In this document: positions 40,660 to 47,717 of the stretch, in pieces
Numbering within the stretch: the first letter of the stretch is position 1
How the letters are laid out: the number at the start of each line of letters is the position of its first letter
Assembly: GCA_964350585.1 (NCBI GenBank)
Contig: CAYGKC010000005.1
Coordinates: 1 to 48,271, forward strand
Direction of reading: 5' to 3'
Length of the DNA stretch: 48,271 nucleotides
From: JBAYJM01 sp964350585
Lineage (GTDB): Bacteria > Patescibacteriota > Patescibacteriia > 2-01-FULL-39-33
Position numbers and translations under genes: made by a program
Notes under the pieces: model-generated
Databases searched by the model: none
What the model was told of the DNA's origin: nothing
The model's input: the letters and a program-made list of their open reading frames with translations, nothing else

Positions 40660-40690
40660 TTCAATGCTTCAGACAGTCTGAAGCATTGAA
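40660..40690. repeat. 37-bp palindrome family, copy 2
   Basis: Arms TTCAATGCTTCAGAC (40660-40674) and its exact complement (40676-40690) around one A. These are identical over 31 bases to the core of the copy at 9504-9540; outside this the two copies differ. It lies between a terminator and the dnaX promoter, so it is intergenic and not itself needed as a terminator. Confidence 0.88.
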
Positions 40691-40755
40691 GTAAAGCCAG
40701 TTAAAATATCAAAATATCCAATTTGTTTTAAATTAAACTTATTATTTCTAAATTT

Positions 40756-40784
40756 TTGACTTATGGCGTTGATGCTTGTAAAAT
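40756..40784 (+). promoter_or_regulatory. dnaX promoter
   Basis: TTGACT (40756-40761), a 17-base spacer and TAAAAT (40779-40784). The ATG is at 40809, about 18 bases after the expected start. Confidence 0.68.
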
Positions 40785-40808
40785 TATCATAGTAAATACA
40801 TAAAAATT

Positions 40809-42495
40809 ATGTCAGTATTATATAGAAAATACCGTCCGCAATCATTTTCAGAAATGATCGGCCAAAATCATATTAAAATAACCTTGCAAAACCAAATTGC
40901 CTCGGGAACTTTGGGGCACGCTTATTTGTTTTGCGGACCAAGAGGTTTGGGTAAAACGACGGCGGCAAGAATATTGGCAAAATCAATTAATTGTGAAAAT
41001 CGCAAAGAGGGAGAAAGCGAACCGTGCAATAAGTGCAGTTCGTGCCTTGATATTATCGAAGCAAGGTCAATTGATATAATCGAAATAGATGCCGCTTCCC
41101 ATACCGGAGTTGATAACGTTAGAGAAAATATAATTGAAAACTCAAGATTTACCCCACATAAAAGCAAGTTTAAAGTATTCATCATTGACGAAGTACATAT
41201 GCTTTCAAATGCTGCGTTTAATGCCTTGCTTAAAACCTTGGAAGAACCGCCAGCCCATGTCCTTTTTATTTTATGCACAACTGAAATTCATAAATTGCCT
41301 CAAACCATAATTTCGCGTTGTCAAAGATTTGACTTTAAAAAAGTGTCATCCCAGCAGATGCTAGATCTTTTGGCAAAAGTGGTAGAAAGCGAAAAGAAGA
41401 AAATTGAAGAAGAAGTGTTGAAAAGCGTTGTAATTCATAGCGAAGGTTGCGTAAGAGACGCCCAAAGCTTATTGGGAAAAATTTTATCACTCGGGGATGA
41501 TATTACTATGGAACAAGCTGAAATTATTTTGCCCAGGGCAAATTATTCAATTGTGATTGAATTCTTTAATTATTTGGTTGAGGGTAATTCAACTGCGGCA
41601 GTCGAGCTGGTAAATAAATTAGTGGAAGAAGGCGTGGATTTGCAAATATTTTCTGAAAATATAATTGAGACTTTGCGAAAAGCAATATTGCTGAAAGTAA
41701 ATAATAATTTATCTGATTTTGGAATTGAACTTGATGAGGAAATGCATAAATCCCTGCAATTTTTGGCCGACAAAATGAGCATGGAAAGACTAATTATGGC
41801 AATTGAGTTATTTACCCAGGCAGCAAGTGATCTAAAAAGCGCCTTTATTTATCAGTTGCCTTTGGAGCTGGCATCAATTAAATTCACTAAAAGCATTTGC
41901 GCTTATGAAAGCACGGATAAAGATATTAGCGTTTTAAAAAGTGATTCAATAAAAAAGCCCGAAACGGTCAAAGAGCCGGTTCCGGTTGTCCAAAAAAAAA
42001 CTTTAATTGAAGAAAAAATAGTTGAAAAAAAGCTCGAGGATGAGGAAATTGCAGAGCNNNNNNNNNNCTTCTGAGAAGGTTGAAATAGATTCAAAATCCG
42101 TTACAGATATAAAAAAAATAAAAGAAAATTGGGAAAAGGTTTCTGAAGTTCTTTTTGAAAAAAATTTCACCCTAGCTTCATTATTAAAAATAAGCAAGCC
42201 GATTAAGTGCAAAGAAAATGTGCTTGAGGTTGCAGTAAAAAGTACATTTTATAAAGAGCGTCTTGAAGCAAGCGTTAATAAAAAGTTAATTGAAGATGCA
42301 ATAACGCAAATAGTATTGGCAAGTGTGTCAATAAAAGGAATTGTTTGTGAAGATTTAGTCATTGAGGGAGCAAAAGATTGCGGTGTTCGACCTGTTTTTG
42401 GATCTGAAGCCAAAAATTATGCGCCAAAGGAAGATGTGGCAATTCCAAGTTTTAAATCTCCTGATGTTGTTTCGGAAGTTCTTAGTATGTTTTAA
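40809..42495 (+). CDS. dnaX: DnaX, DNA polymerase III gamma/tau subunit (interrupted by a 10-N gap)
   Basis: Clamp-loader ATPase of the replicative polymerase. Walker A GPRGLGKTTAARILAKS near residue 38; a four-Cys zinc module (about 60-75: CENRKEGESEPCNKCSSC); DEVHMLSNAAFNALLKTLEEP near 122; sensor-1 region LCTTEIHKLPQTIISRCQRF. Residues beyond about 350 are a charged linker. The 10-N gap at 42058 falls in that linker. After it the frame shifts by one, and KIKENWEKVSEVL plus the following residues form the usual gamma/tau C-terminal domain, so both parts are one gene and the N-count is not the real distance. No slippery frameshift site is evident. Confidence 0.93.
42058..42067. other. Assembly gap (10 N) inside dnaX
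   Basis: Ten N in the linker of dnaX. The frames on either side disagree, so the real missing length is not 10 modulo 3. Confidence 0.95.
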
Positions 42496-42559
42496 TATTA
42501 AATTAATGTATTATTGTTATGGTCACCCTTACTAATAAATATTGAAAGGGGGTGAAAAC

Positions 42560-42784
42560 ATGCCAAGAAAAAAAACAACAAAAAAATCAACTCGCAAAGC
42601 TCCAGCTAAAAAAAATCCTGAGAAGAAGGCCGGAGGTAGAAAAAAAACCACTCAACGAGCCGGCTCAGAAAAAAAAGCCGGACGTAAGAAAACTTCGCAA
42701 AAAGGCGGTGCCAGAAAAACTGCCAGTGGCGGAAGAAAGAAAGCTACCAAAAAACAGGGTGGAAGTAAAAAAGCTGCGAGGTAA
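42560..42784 (+). CDS. Lys/Ala/Gly-rich histone-H1-like basic protein, 74 aa
   Basis: Very basic, low-complexity protein: MPRKKTTKKSTRKAPAKK at the start and repeats of the KKTTQ / GGRKK / KKAGRKK type to the end. It resembles H1-like or AlgP-type C-terminal tails that bind DNA non-specifically. The start at 42560 is supported by an SD (AAAGGGGGTG) 5-6 bases before; an earlier ATG (42542) lies before that SD. Terminator-flanked single gene. A second open frame in the +1 register also looks basic because of the A-rich codons and is not a gene. Confidence 0.7.
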   Translation: MPRKKTTKKSTRKAPAKKNPEKKAGGRKKTTQRAGSEKKAGRKKTSQKGGARKTASGGRKKATKKQGGSKKAAR

Positions 42785-42818
42785 GAAAGAATCATAATTA
42801 TTATTATAATAGTTGCAT

Positions 42819-42847
42819 AAAAAAAGCCGCTTATCGCGGTTTTTTTG
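42819..42847 (+). terminator. Terminator after the Lys-rich gene
   Basis: CCGC (42827-42830), loop TTATC, GCGG (42836-42839); the stem is extended by A-run/T-run pairing (AAAAAG with TTTTTT). Confidence 0.82.
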
Positions 42848-42895
42848 CTTGATTTTTTTAAGCTTTTGTGTTAAATTATAAAATATTTAAAATAT

Positions 42896-42950
42896 TGCGG
42901 TGATCGCCTGCCTGCGCAGGCAGGCCTGTCTGCGGAAGCGGATCTAATGG
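42896..42950 (+). pseudogene. Broken tRNA-Gln 5' fragment A, split by a GC-rich palindrome
   Basis: TGCGG (42896-42900) and GGATC-TAATGG (42940-42950) match the first 18 bases of the intact tRNA-Gln (43143) except for three missing bases. They are separated by 39 bases holding the perfect palindrome GCCTGCCTGC / GCAGGCAGGC (42906-42925). The AATAT before it also matches the flank of the intact gene. Confidence 0.5.
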
Positions 42951-42954
42951 TATA

Positions 42955-42978
42955 AAATATTGCGGGATCGTCTAATGG
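42955..42978 (+). pseudogene. tRNA-Gln 5' fragment B (24-base identical repeat)
   Basis: These 24 bases (AAATAT plus TGCGGGATCGTCTAATGG) are identical to 43137-43160, that is, the flank plus acceptor 5' strand and D-arm start of the intact tRNA-Gln. The match then stops abruptly and GC-rich sequence of other origin follows. Confidence 0.75.
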
Positions 42979-43092
42979 GTCGAATGAAATGAGACGGGTG
43001 GAAGTGAGCGAAACGATAGTGAAGCGAGACGTCGACAGATGCGACCCTGGGAGCATTTGGCGCCACCCTGGAATGGGCCTTAGGCCCGCACG
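42979..43092. other. GC-rich non-coding island between tRNA fragments
   Basis: Much richer in G and C than the surrounding sequence. GGGTCG (42977-42982) pairs with CGACCC (43042-43047), enclosing a purine-rich AGTGAGCGAAACGATAGTGA stretch. GGGCCT-T-AGGCCC (43075-43087) is a second palindrome. I see no convincing gene. Foreign insertion or a structured repeat is likely. Confidence 0.55.
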
Positions 43093-43142
43093 CAAGGAAT
43101 TAGTAACAATTAAAAGTTTAGAAAGATAAAATTATCAAATAT

Positions 43143-43213
43143 TGCGGGATCGTCTAATGGTAGGACACAGCTCTCTGAAAGCTGGTATCATGGTTCGAGT
43201 CCATGTCCCGCAG
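43143..43213 (+). tRNA. tRNA-Gln (anticodon CTG)
   Basis: A complete cloverleaf: acceptor TGCGGGA / TCCCGCA, D-arm GTCT / GGAC, anticodon stem CAGCT / AGCTG with loop CTCTGAA (anticodon CTG at 43175-43177), a 4-base variable region, T-arm CATGG-TTCGAGT-CCATG, and discriminator G at 43213. The 3' CCA is not encoded (CAG follows), so it must be added enzymatically. Two 5' fragments of the same gene lie just upstream. Confidence 0.95.
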
Positions 43214-43237
43214 CAGATGTTTATAATCAAATCCTAA

Positions 43238-43336
43238 GCCAATTTACTGGGAATGGATAGGGCTTATATTAGTAGCTTGGAAGCTGGCAAAAGAAATTTT
43301 ACTATTATTAAACATAGAGAAAATTATAGAGAATAA
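43238..43336 (+). pseudogene. Remnant of an XRE/Cro-C1-type HTH regulator
   Basis: A short open stretch ending in TAA encodes LLGMDRAYISSLEAGKRN followed by FTIIKH. This is the recognition-helix and post-helix part of the HTH_3 family (typical pattern DRTYIS-x-IE-x-GKRNP). A TAA lies directly upstream, and the usual first helices and rest of the domain are missing. It begins 25 bases after tRNA-Gln and precedes the accessory genes, as a decayed regulator of a mobile element would. Confidence 0.65.
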
Positions 43337-43342
43337 TTTAAT

Positions 43343-44878
43343 ATGTCTACGCCAGAAAAAAAATTAACAAATGGACATGCCGAGAATAAATCAGAGGAAT
43401 ATTCTGGTAACCCAGAAACCAAACAGATTGATGAAGAAAATATTAGGCCAGTTGAGACTACTGATTTTGTAGCTCAGGAATTTATTTTAAATTATCGAGG
43501 GCCGAGATCAGAGCGGGAATTAGAATTGGCAATAGATAAAATTAGAGGAAACCAGTCAGACGATACTGAGACCACTACTGAATTGGATCAATTAATAGGG
43601 ATTCAACAACTCAAGAACAAATTTGAGCAGTTTAAGGAATTAGCTGAATTATCAACGTCGGAAAAACGGTTTTTGATTGATTTTTGGCAGAATCAAGTAT
43701 TAGGCAAAGAAGCTGATTTACCGATTGATATTGATACTGCTAATAATGCAACGATGAGGCGTTGGTTGCAAGAAACTCAAATGAAACGAGCCGGCGAAGT
43801 CTTTGGTCAATTAATTGATCAGCCTTTAGATCGGCAAGCGCTGCCAGAAGAAAGAAGAGTAAATGAAATTTTGCGGAGAGAGTTTCAAGGGTTAGACCAA
43901 GAATTACAAATCATCGGAGTACGAATTAAACAAGAGCAAAATACTGCGGATAAGGTGCAATTACAATTGGCCTATCTTAAAAAATGTCGTGATCTATTTA
44001 AACGATTTAAAAGTAATTTCGTCACCAATTTTAATGACTTGCCTTTAGAAAGTAACCAGCCTAATTATATTGAGCAAAACCAGGAATTTCTTTGTAGCGG
44101 TGCCACCTTGTTAGGCTTTGCTGCCCTTGAGAGGGATAATGTTAGTCAGGAATACTATCGCGGAGCGCCACCAGGCCATTCTGTCGATATAGTAAGACTG
44201 GCGGATGGCCAGTGGTGCTATGCTGATTTTGCCAATGGTATTGTGGAAATAATTAAACCGACTGGACAAACTGATAGCTCAGGTATTCCACTAGAGAGGG
44301 ATGGTAATCTGCCGATTTTAGAGTTCAATAATGAGGCAATCGTCTATCAAAAGGTGCCAATAATGAAAAAAGAAGATTTGCCGTCGCTAGACTTGATTAG
44401 GAGCTCGTTAAGTGATCGGGATATGACGGAAAAAGGGCGAGAACAGTTAGGAAGAAAAAAAATGGAATTGCAATCGCGCTTGGGTTTCGAGTTTTTTGGC
44501 TATGTTTATGATAATGAAATAATGAAAAAAGAAAAAAATAGACTAGACAGTGGCATCTCTAGTGCTATTCCCGAGCTGTTAAAGGATTATGCGTCTAATG
44601 AATCTAGGGAAGCGATTAGCCAAGCAATTATTCAACAAGGAGAAAAGGTTAAGGCGCGTCAAAAAGAGATTAGTGATTATATTTTCGGGGGAACCGAAGT
44701 TGATTTAAACGAAATCGGTATTACAGGGATTCTCGCTGAGTGCTTTAAATCCTGTCGTGATAATTTGAATCCTGCAAAAATCAACGATGAATCATGGAAA
44801 AATAAGGTGAGCGATCAAGATTTTCGCAGTGCGGTTGTTAAGGGATTAATGGCGGCAATTATTGCCCAGATATCATAA
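43343..44878 (+). CDS. Putative transglutaminase-like/cysteine-protease-fold protein, 511 aa
   Basis: No family is recognised overall. The N-terminal 75 residues look disordered and acidic; residues 80-235 are helical. Then comes a compact segment with a papain/transglutaminase-like triad pattern: Cys251 in EFLCSGATLLGF, His279 in GAPPGHSVDIV and Asp295 in WCYADFANG, with the Cys-28-His-16-Asp spacing and DGQW-C-x-x-D context of that fold. The rest (330-511) is helical and charged. No signal peptide is seen. It starts just after the HTH remnant near tRNA-Gln, with no SD. A conflict or effector role is only a guess. Confidence 0.6.
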   Translation: MSTPEKKLTNGHAENKSEEYSGNPETKQIDEENIRPVETTDFVAQEFILNYRGPRSERELELAIDKIRGNQSDDTETTTELDQLIGIQQLKNKFEQFKELAELSTSEKRFLIDFWQNQVLGKEADLPIDIDTANNATMRRWLQETQMKRAGEVFGQLIDQPLDRQALPEERRVNEILRREFQGLDQELQIIGVRIKQEQNTADKVQLQLAYLKKCRDLFKRFKSNFVTNFNDLPLESNQPNYIEQNQEFLCSGATLLGFAALERDNVSQEYYRGAPPGHSVDIVRLADGQWCYADFANGIVEIIKPTGQTDSSGIPLERDGNLPILEFNNEAIVYQKVPIMKKEDLPSLDLIRSSLSDRDMTEKGREQLGRKKMELQSRLGFEFFGYVYDNEIMKKEKNRLDSGISSAIPELLKDYASNESREAISQAIIQQGEKVKARQKEISDYIFGGTEVDLNEIGITGILAECFKSCRDNLNPAKINDESWKNKVSDQDFRSAVVKGLMAAIIAQIS

Positions 44879-44921
44879 ATTGCTTCATCAAAGAAAAATT
44901 ACTGGCGAAAAAAATTTAATA

Positions 44922-45722
44922 ATGGAAAAAAATTTTGAAAAATTTGCTGTAGACTTTGCAAAACGTGCAGGATGTATAATGCGCGAAAATTTTAATTTTG
45001 GCATGAAAAAAGAGTGGAAGTCTGATAATACTCCCGTTACAGAAACGGATTGTAGAATTAACTCTCTCTTAATTAAAGAAATTAAAAGTAATTTTCCAGA
45101 TCATAATATTAAGGCGGAAGAAGAAAGTAGTTTGTCTGGAGAAGCTGAATATGTTTGGGTTTGCGATCCCTTAGATGGAACAATTCCTTTTTCTCATGGT
45201 TTGCCAATTTCCACATTTTGCTTGGCCTTAACAAAAAATGGAGAGAGTATCTTGGGCGTTGTCTATGATCCATTTCAGGACAGATTATTTTCTGCAAAAA
45301 AGGGCAAAGGAGCTTACATGAATGGAAAAATAATACATGTTTCTAAAATTAATCAACTCAAAGGTTCTGCTGGCGAATACGAAATGTTTGAGACTGCAAA
45401 ATTTAATCTAAATAAATTACAGGAAAAATTAACAATCGAAGGAGTTAAGCTTATGCGATTGTGCTCTGTAAATTATCCATCAATGTTGGTGGCGGCGGGT
45501 GAACTGGCTTTTACAATTTTTCCACACGTCACTCCCCATGACGGAGCTGCAGTTAAAATAATTGTAGAAGAAGCCGGTGGAAAAGTTACTGACATTTTTG
45601 GAAGTGAACAAAAATATGATTCTCAGATTAATGGTTTTATAGCTTCAAATGGTGCACTTCACGAAAAATTAGTAAATTTGTCAAAAGAATTTGTGACCGA
45701 TAATATATATGGGAAGAGATAA
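44922..45722 (+). CDS. Inositol monophosphatase-family phosphatase
   Basis: A 266-aa cytoplasmic enzyme of the Li+-sensitive, Mg2+-dependent IMPase/FBPase/PAP-phosphatase group. Metal ligands are seen in EEESS (about residue 67) and in CDPLDGTIPFSHG (about 82-94). The C-terminal motif is PHDGAAVKIIVEEAGG, with HD-G where most members have WD-A. Substrate may be inositol phosphate, PAP or a sugar phosphate; the sequence does not decide. The start at 44922 gives the normal N-terminus; an earlier in-frame ATG (44862) would overlap the upstream gene and add an unrelated tail. Confidence 0.88.
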   Translation: MEKNFEKFAVDFAKRAGCIMRENFNFGMKKEWKSDNTPVTETDCRINSLLIKEIKSNFPDHNIKAEEESSLSGEAEYVWVCDPLDGTIPFSHGLPISTFCLALTKNGESILGVVYDPFQDRLFSAKKGKGAYMNGKIIHVSKINQLKGSAGEYEMFETAKFNLNKLQEKLTIEGVKLMRLCSVNYPSMLVAAGELAFTIFPHVTPHDGAAVKIIVEEAGGKVTDIFGSEQKYDSQINGFIASNGALHEKLVNLSKEFVTDNIYGKR

Positions 45723-45852
45723 AAACACTGCCTGTACTTACTATGTACTGTCGCATTTGGCGCATGAAGAAAAAATTCTTTGATTCTAACTTTAAATAAA
45801 TTTAATAAATTAGCTCACGCTTTAGCAGGCGTGGAATTTTTGAGATAAATCT

Positions 45853-47136
45853 ATGTCCGCATATAAGTCCAATAAAATTGAACAAAAAAATGATTATCTT
45901 GATTTAAGCGGAAATTTTTCTGCAAACGAGCAAATCAATGAGCAGAGTGCAGAATATTTAGCTAATCTGGAAGGATATTTTGGTAATCAAGCAGAGCAAA
46001 TTAACAATGCCATAGTTGAAGCAACAAAGAAGATTTTGGCACACGCTGAAACTCAAGCCGATAGAGAACATTTGATCGGATTAATTAAGGAAAGTTCAAG
46101 CTATTGGACAGAAGCTGAACTACAAAAGCAAAAGAATGAATTTGTACATGGAACCGGCTCCAATGCGTTATTCGGAATTTTAAGACAAGGAAAAATAGTC
46201 AGAAGAGGCGATGAATTTGGAGGAGCGGATATAGTTATGGGCCATGAGATAGCTAAAACTAAAACTGGCGAACGCGAACCATATATTTCAGTTTCAGAAA
46301 ATCAGCCAATGGGATTTTCCTTATCTTATTTTTACGCCAAGGGCTTTGGTCGGCGAGAGACACAAAATCTTGCCATTGATGCCGATGAAATTAACGGTTC
46401 AAATAGTGTTTTAGAAAGTTGGGACGCTACACCAATAGAAGAACGTCAGCGGCTGCAAAATGAATATGGCTATACTCGCGAAAGGCTAGCGGCAGTAAGC
46501 GAACGACAGCATTATTTTAGACAGGAAATTGAAAGAGAAAAACTATTTATTTATCAACATATTTTGGATACTTTGAATTCTAATCAGGTAATTAATGTTC
46601 CAGATGGGATTGATAATAGCGGTGAGATTGAGCAGTTAATTGGTAAGTCACCAAATATTGATGTATTAAATGTAATTTATGCCAATATTATTTCTAATAA
46701 GAAAAAGTGGCCGGGGAGCGATAATAGTCATTATATTAAAAAATATCAAAAGTTATTAGATCGAACACAGAATCAGCTAAAAAGATTTGAGGAGTTATCG
46801 CCAGAAGAACAGCAAAGAAAGACTCATCAATATTCTGTTATATTAACGTTAGATAAGAGTAGAATTACTGCCAGGGCTGAAAAAACAAAAAAAGATGAAA
46901 ACGGCAGGGAGCGACCAATACACCCGTCAGAGCAAGAAACGAGGATTTATGGTGATATTGATATTGAGGCAGTTACTGCTATACAAGTGCCAGAAGCAAA
47001 TATCGATGAAGTTAAAAAACAAATTGAAGCGGTTACGGATTTAGAATTAAAAAATAAGTTAAATAAAATTAGAATTATTCCTTTGGAGTTATATGAAGTT
47101 GAAAGAGTTGTTAAAAAATGTAGTCGATCAAATTAA
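45853..47136 (+). CDS. Putative ADP-ribosyltransferase-fold protein, 427 aa
   Basis: No family is recognised with certainty. After a charged helical N-terminus (1-95), FVHGTGSNALFGILRQGKI (His99) matches the first ART-type motif (HGT-x-x-x-x-x-x-I-x-x-G). EPYISVSEN and FSLSYFYAKGF follow in the place of the second, and EQETRIYGDIDIEAVTAI (about 360-377) in the place of the third with its acidic residue. The middle (165-330) is a long helical insertion. No signal peptide is seen. If correct, it would transfer ADP-ribose from NAD+ to an unknown target. A Nudix gene follows after 24 bases. Confidence is limited by the long insertion and the lack of a search. Confidence 0.5.
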   Translation: MSAYKSNKIEQKNDYLDLSGNFSANEQINEQSAEYLANLEGYFGNQAEQINNAIVEATKKILAHAETQADREHLIGLIKESSSYWTEAELQKQKNEFVHGTGSNALFGILRQGKIVRRGDEFGGADIVMGHEIAKTKTGEREPYISVSENQPMGFSLSYFYAKGFGRRETQNLAIDADEINGSNSVLESWDATPIEERQRLQNEYGYTRERLAAVSERQHYFRQEIEREKLFIYQHILDTLNSNQVINVPDGIDNSGEIEQLIGKSPNIDVLNVIYANIISNKKKWPGSDNSHYIKKYQKLLDRTQNQLKRFEELSPEEQQRKTHQYSVILTLDKSRITARAEKTKKDENGRERPIHPSEQETRIYGDIDIEAVTAIQVPEANIDEVKKQIEAVTDLELKNKLNKIRIIPLELYEVERVVKKCSRSN

Positions 47137-47160
47137 CGCAATAGAATAATGAGGTAATTT

Positions 47161-47625
47161 ATGAACTCAACACTAATAAAGCATTTTACGGCATCGGCTG
47201 TAATAGTAAAAGGAGATAAAGTCCTTTTAGTCTATCATAAGAAGCTTAATGTTTGGCTTTATCCTGGTGGACATATTGAGGAAAACGAAACACCAGATCA
47301 GGCAGTAATTCGAGAAGTACTAGAAGAAACTGGATTGCCAGTGGAGATTATTGGCGAGAAAGACAATAGTCTCGCTGATGTAGTTGCCGATGTATCAGTT
47401 TTGCATCAGCCATATGCAATATTATGTGAATTAGTGGGAGATCACTATCATAATGATATTGTTTATTTGTGCAAAATCACTGACGATAACGCGCAAATGA
47501 AACATGACACAAACGAATCTGATGATATACGTTATTTCGCGCTGAAAGAGTTAGATGGAATAAGTCTTTTTCCTAATTTCAAAGCTCTTTTAAAGAAGGT
47601 GCTAAACACTGAGTTTAGAAGTTAG
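47161..47625 (+). CDS. Nudix hydrolase
   Basis: A 154-aa Nudix-family enzyme; strand and loop WLYPGGHIEENET lead into the Nudix box with REVLEETG, giving the G-x5-E-x7-RE-x2-EE-x-G pattern. The C-terminal part (KEL-x-x-ISLFPNF) is typical of small ADP-ribose/NDP-sugar or (d)NTP pyrophosphatases; the sequence does not fix the substrate. An SD-like GAGG lies 9 bases before the ATG. The gene lies directly downstream of the ART-like gene, a setting in which ADP-ribose hydrolysis would make sense, though that is inference. Confidence 0.88.
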   Translation: MNSTLIKHFTASAVIVKGDKVLLVYHKKLNVWLYPGGHIEENETPDQAVIREVLEETGLPVEIIGEKDNSLADVVADVSVLHQPYAILCELVGDHYHNDIVYLCKITDDNAQMKHDTNESDDIRYFALKELDGISLFPNFKALLKKVLNTEFRS

Positions 47626-47717
47626 TAAGAATTTCCACTTTGGATTTAAATAAAATTGAGATAATTAGCTATTATGAAGAATTAGAAGGTGGTTAGTTTA
47701 GCTGATAAAATTTATCC

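Noticed and set aside
40606..40690. The palindrome at 40660 as the terminator of the 84-aa gene
   Set aside because: A proper GC stem with six T lies just upstream at 40606-40638; the palindrome lacks a T-tract and recurs elsewhere.
41900..42100. Programmed frameshift in dnaX
   Set aside because: The frame change coincides with the 10-N gap and no slippery A-run with a following hairpin is placed to explain it; an assembly gap is enough.
42552..42797. A second basic open frame overlapping the Lys-rich gene
   Set aside because: It is the +1 register of the same A-rich sequence; the frame starting at 42560 has the correctly spaced SD and the typical H1-like repeats.
42871..43095. A minus-strand open frame across the GC-rich island
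   Set aside because: It runs through tRNA fragments and palindromes, has no promoter or SD and its product shows no protein-like pattern; it is open because the region is GC-rich.
45815..45840. Hairpin CACGC...GGCGTG before the 427-aa gene as a terminator
   Set aside because: The stem is short and the following sequence (GAATTTTT) is a weak tract; not enough to list as a feature.
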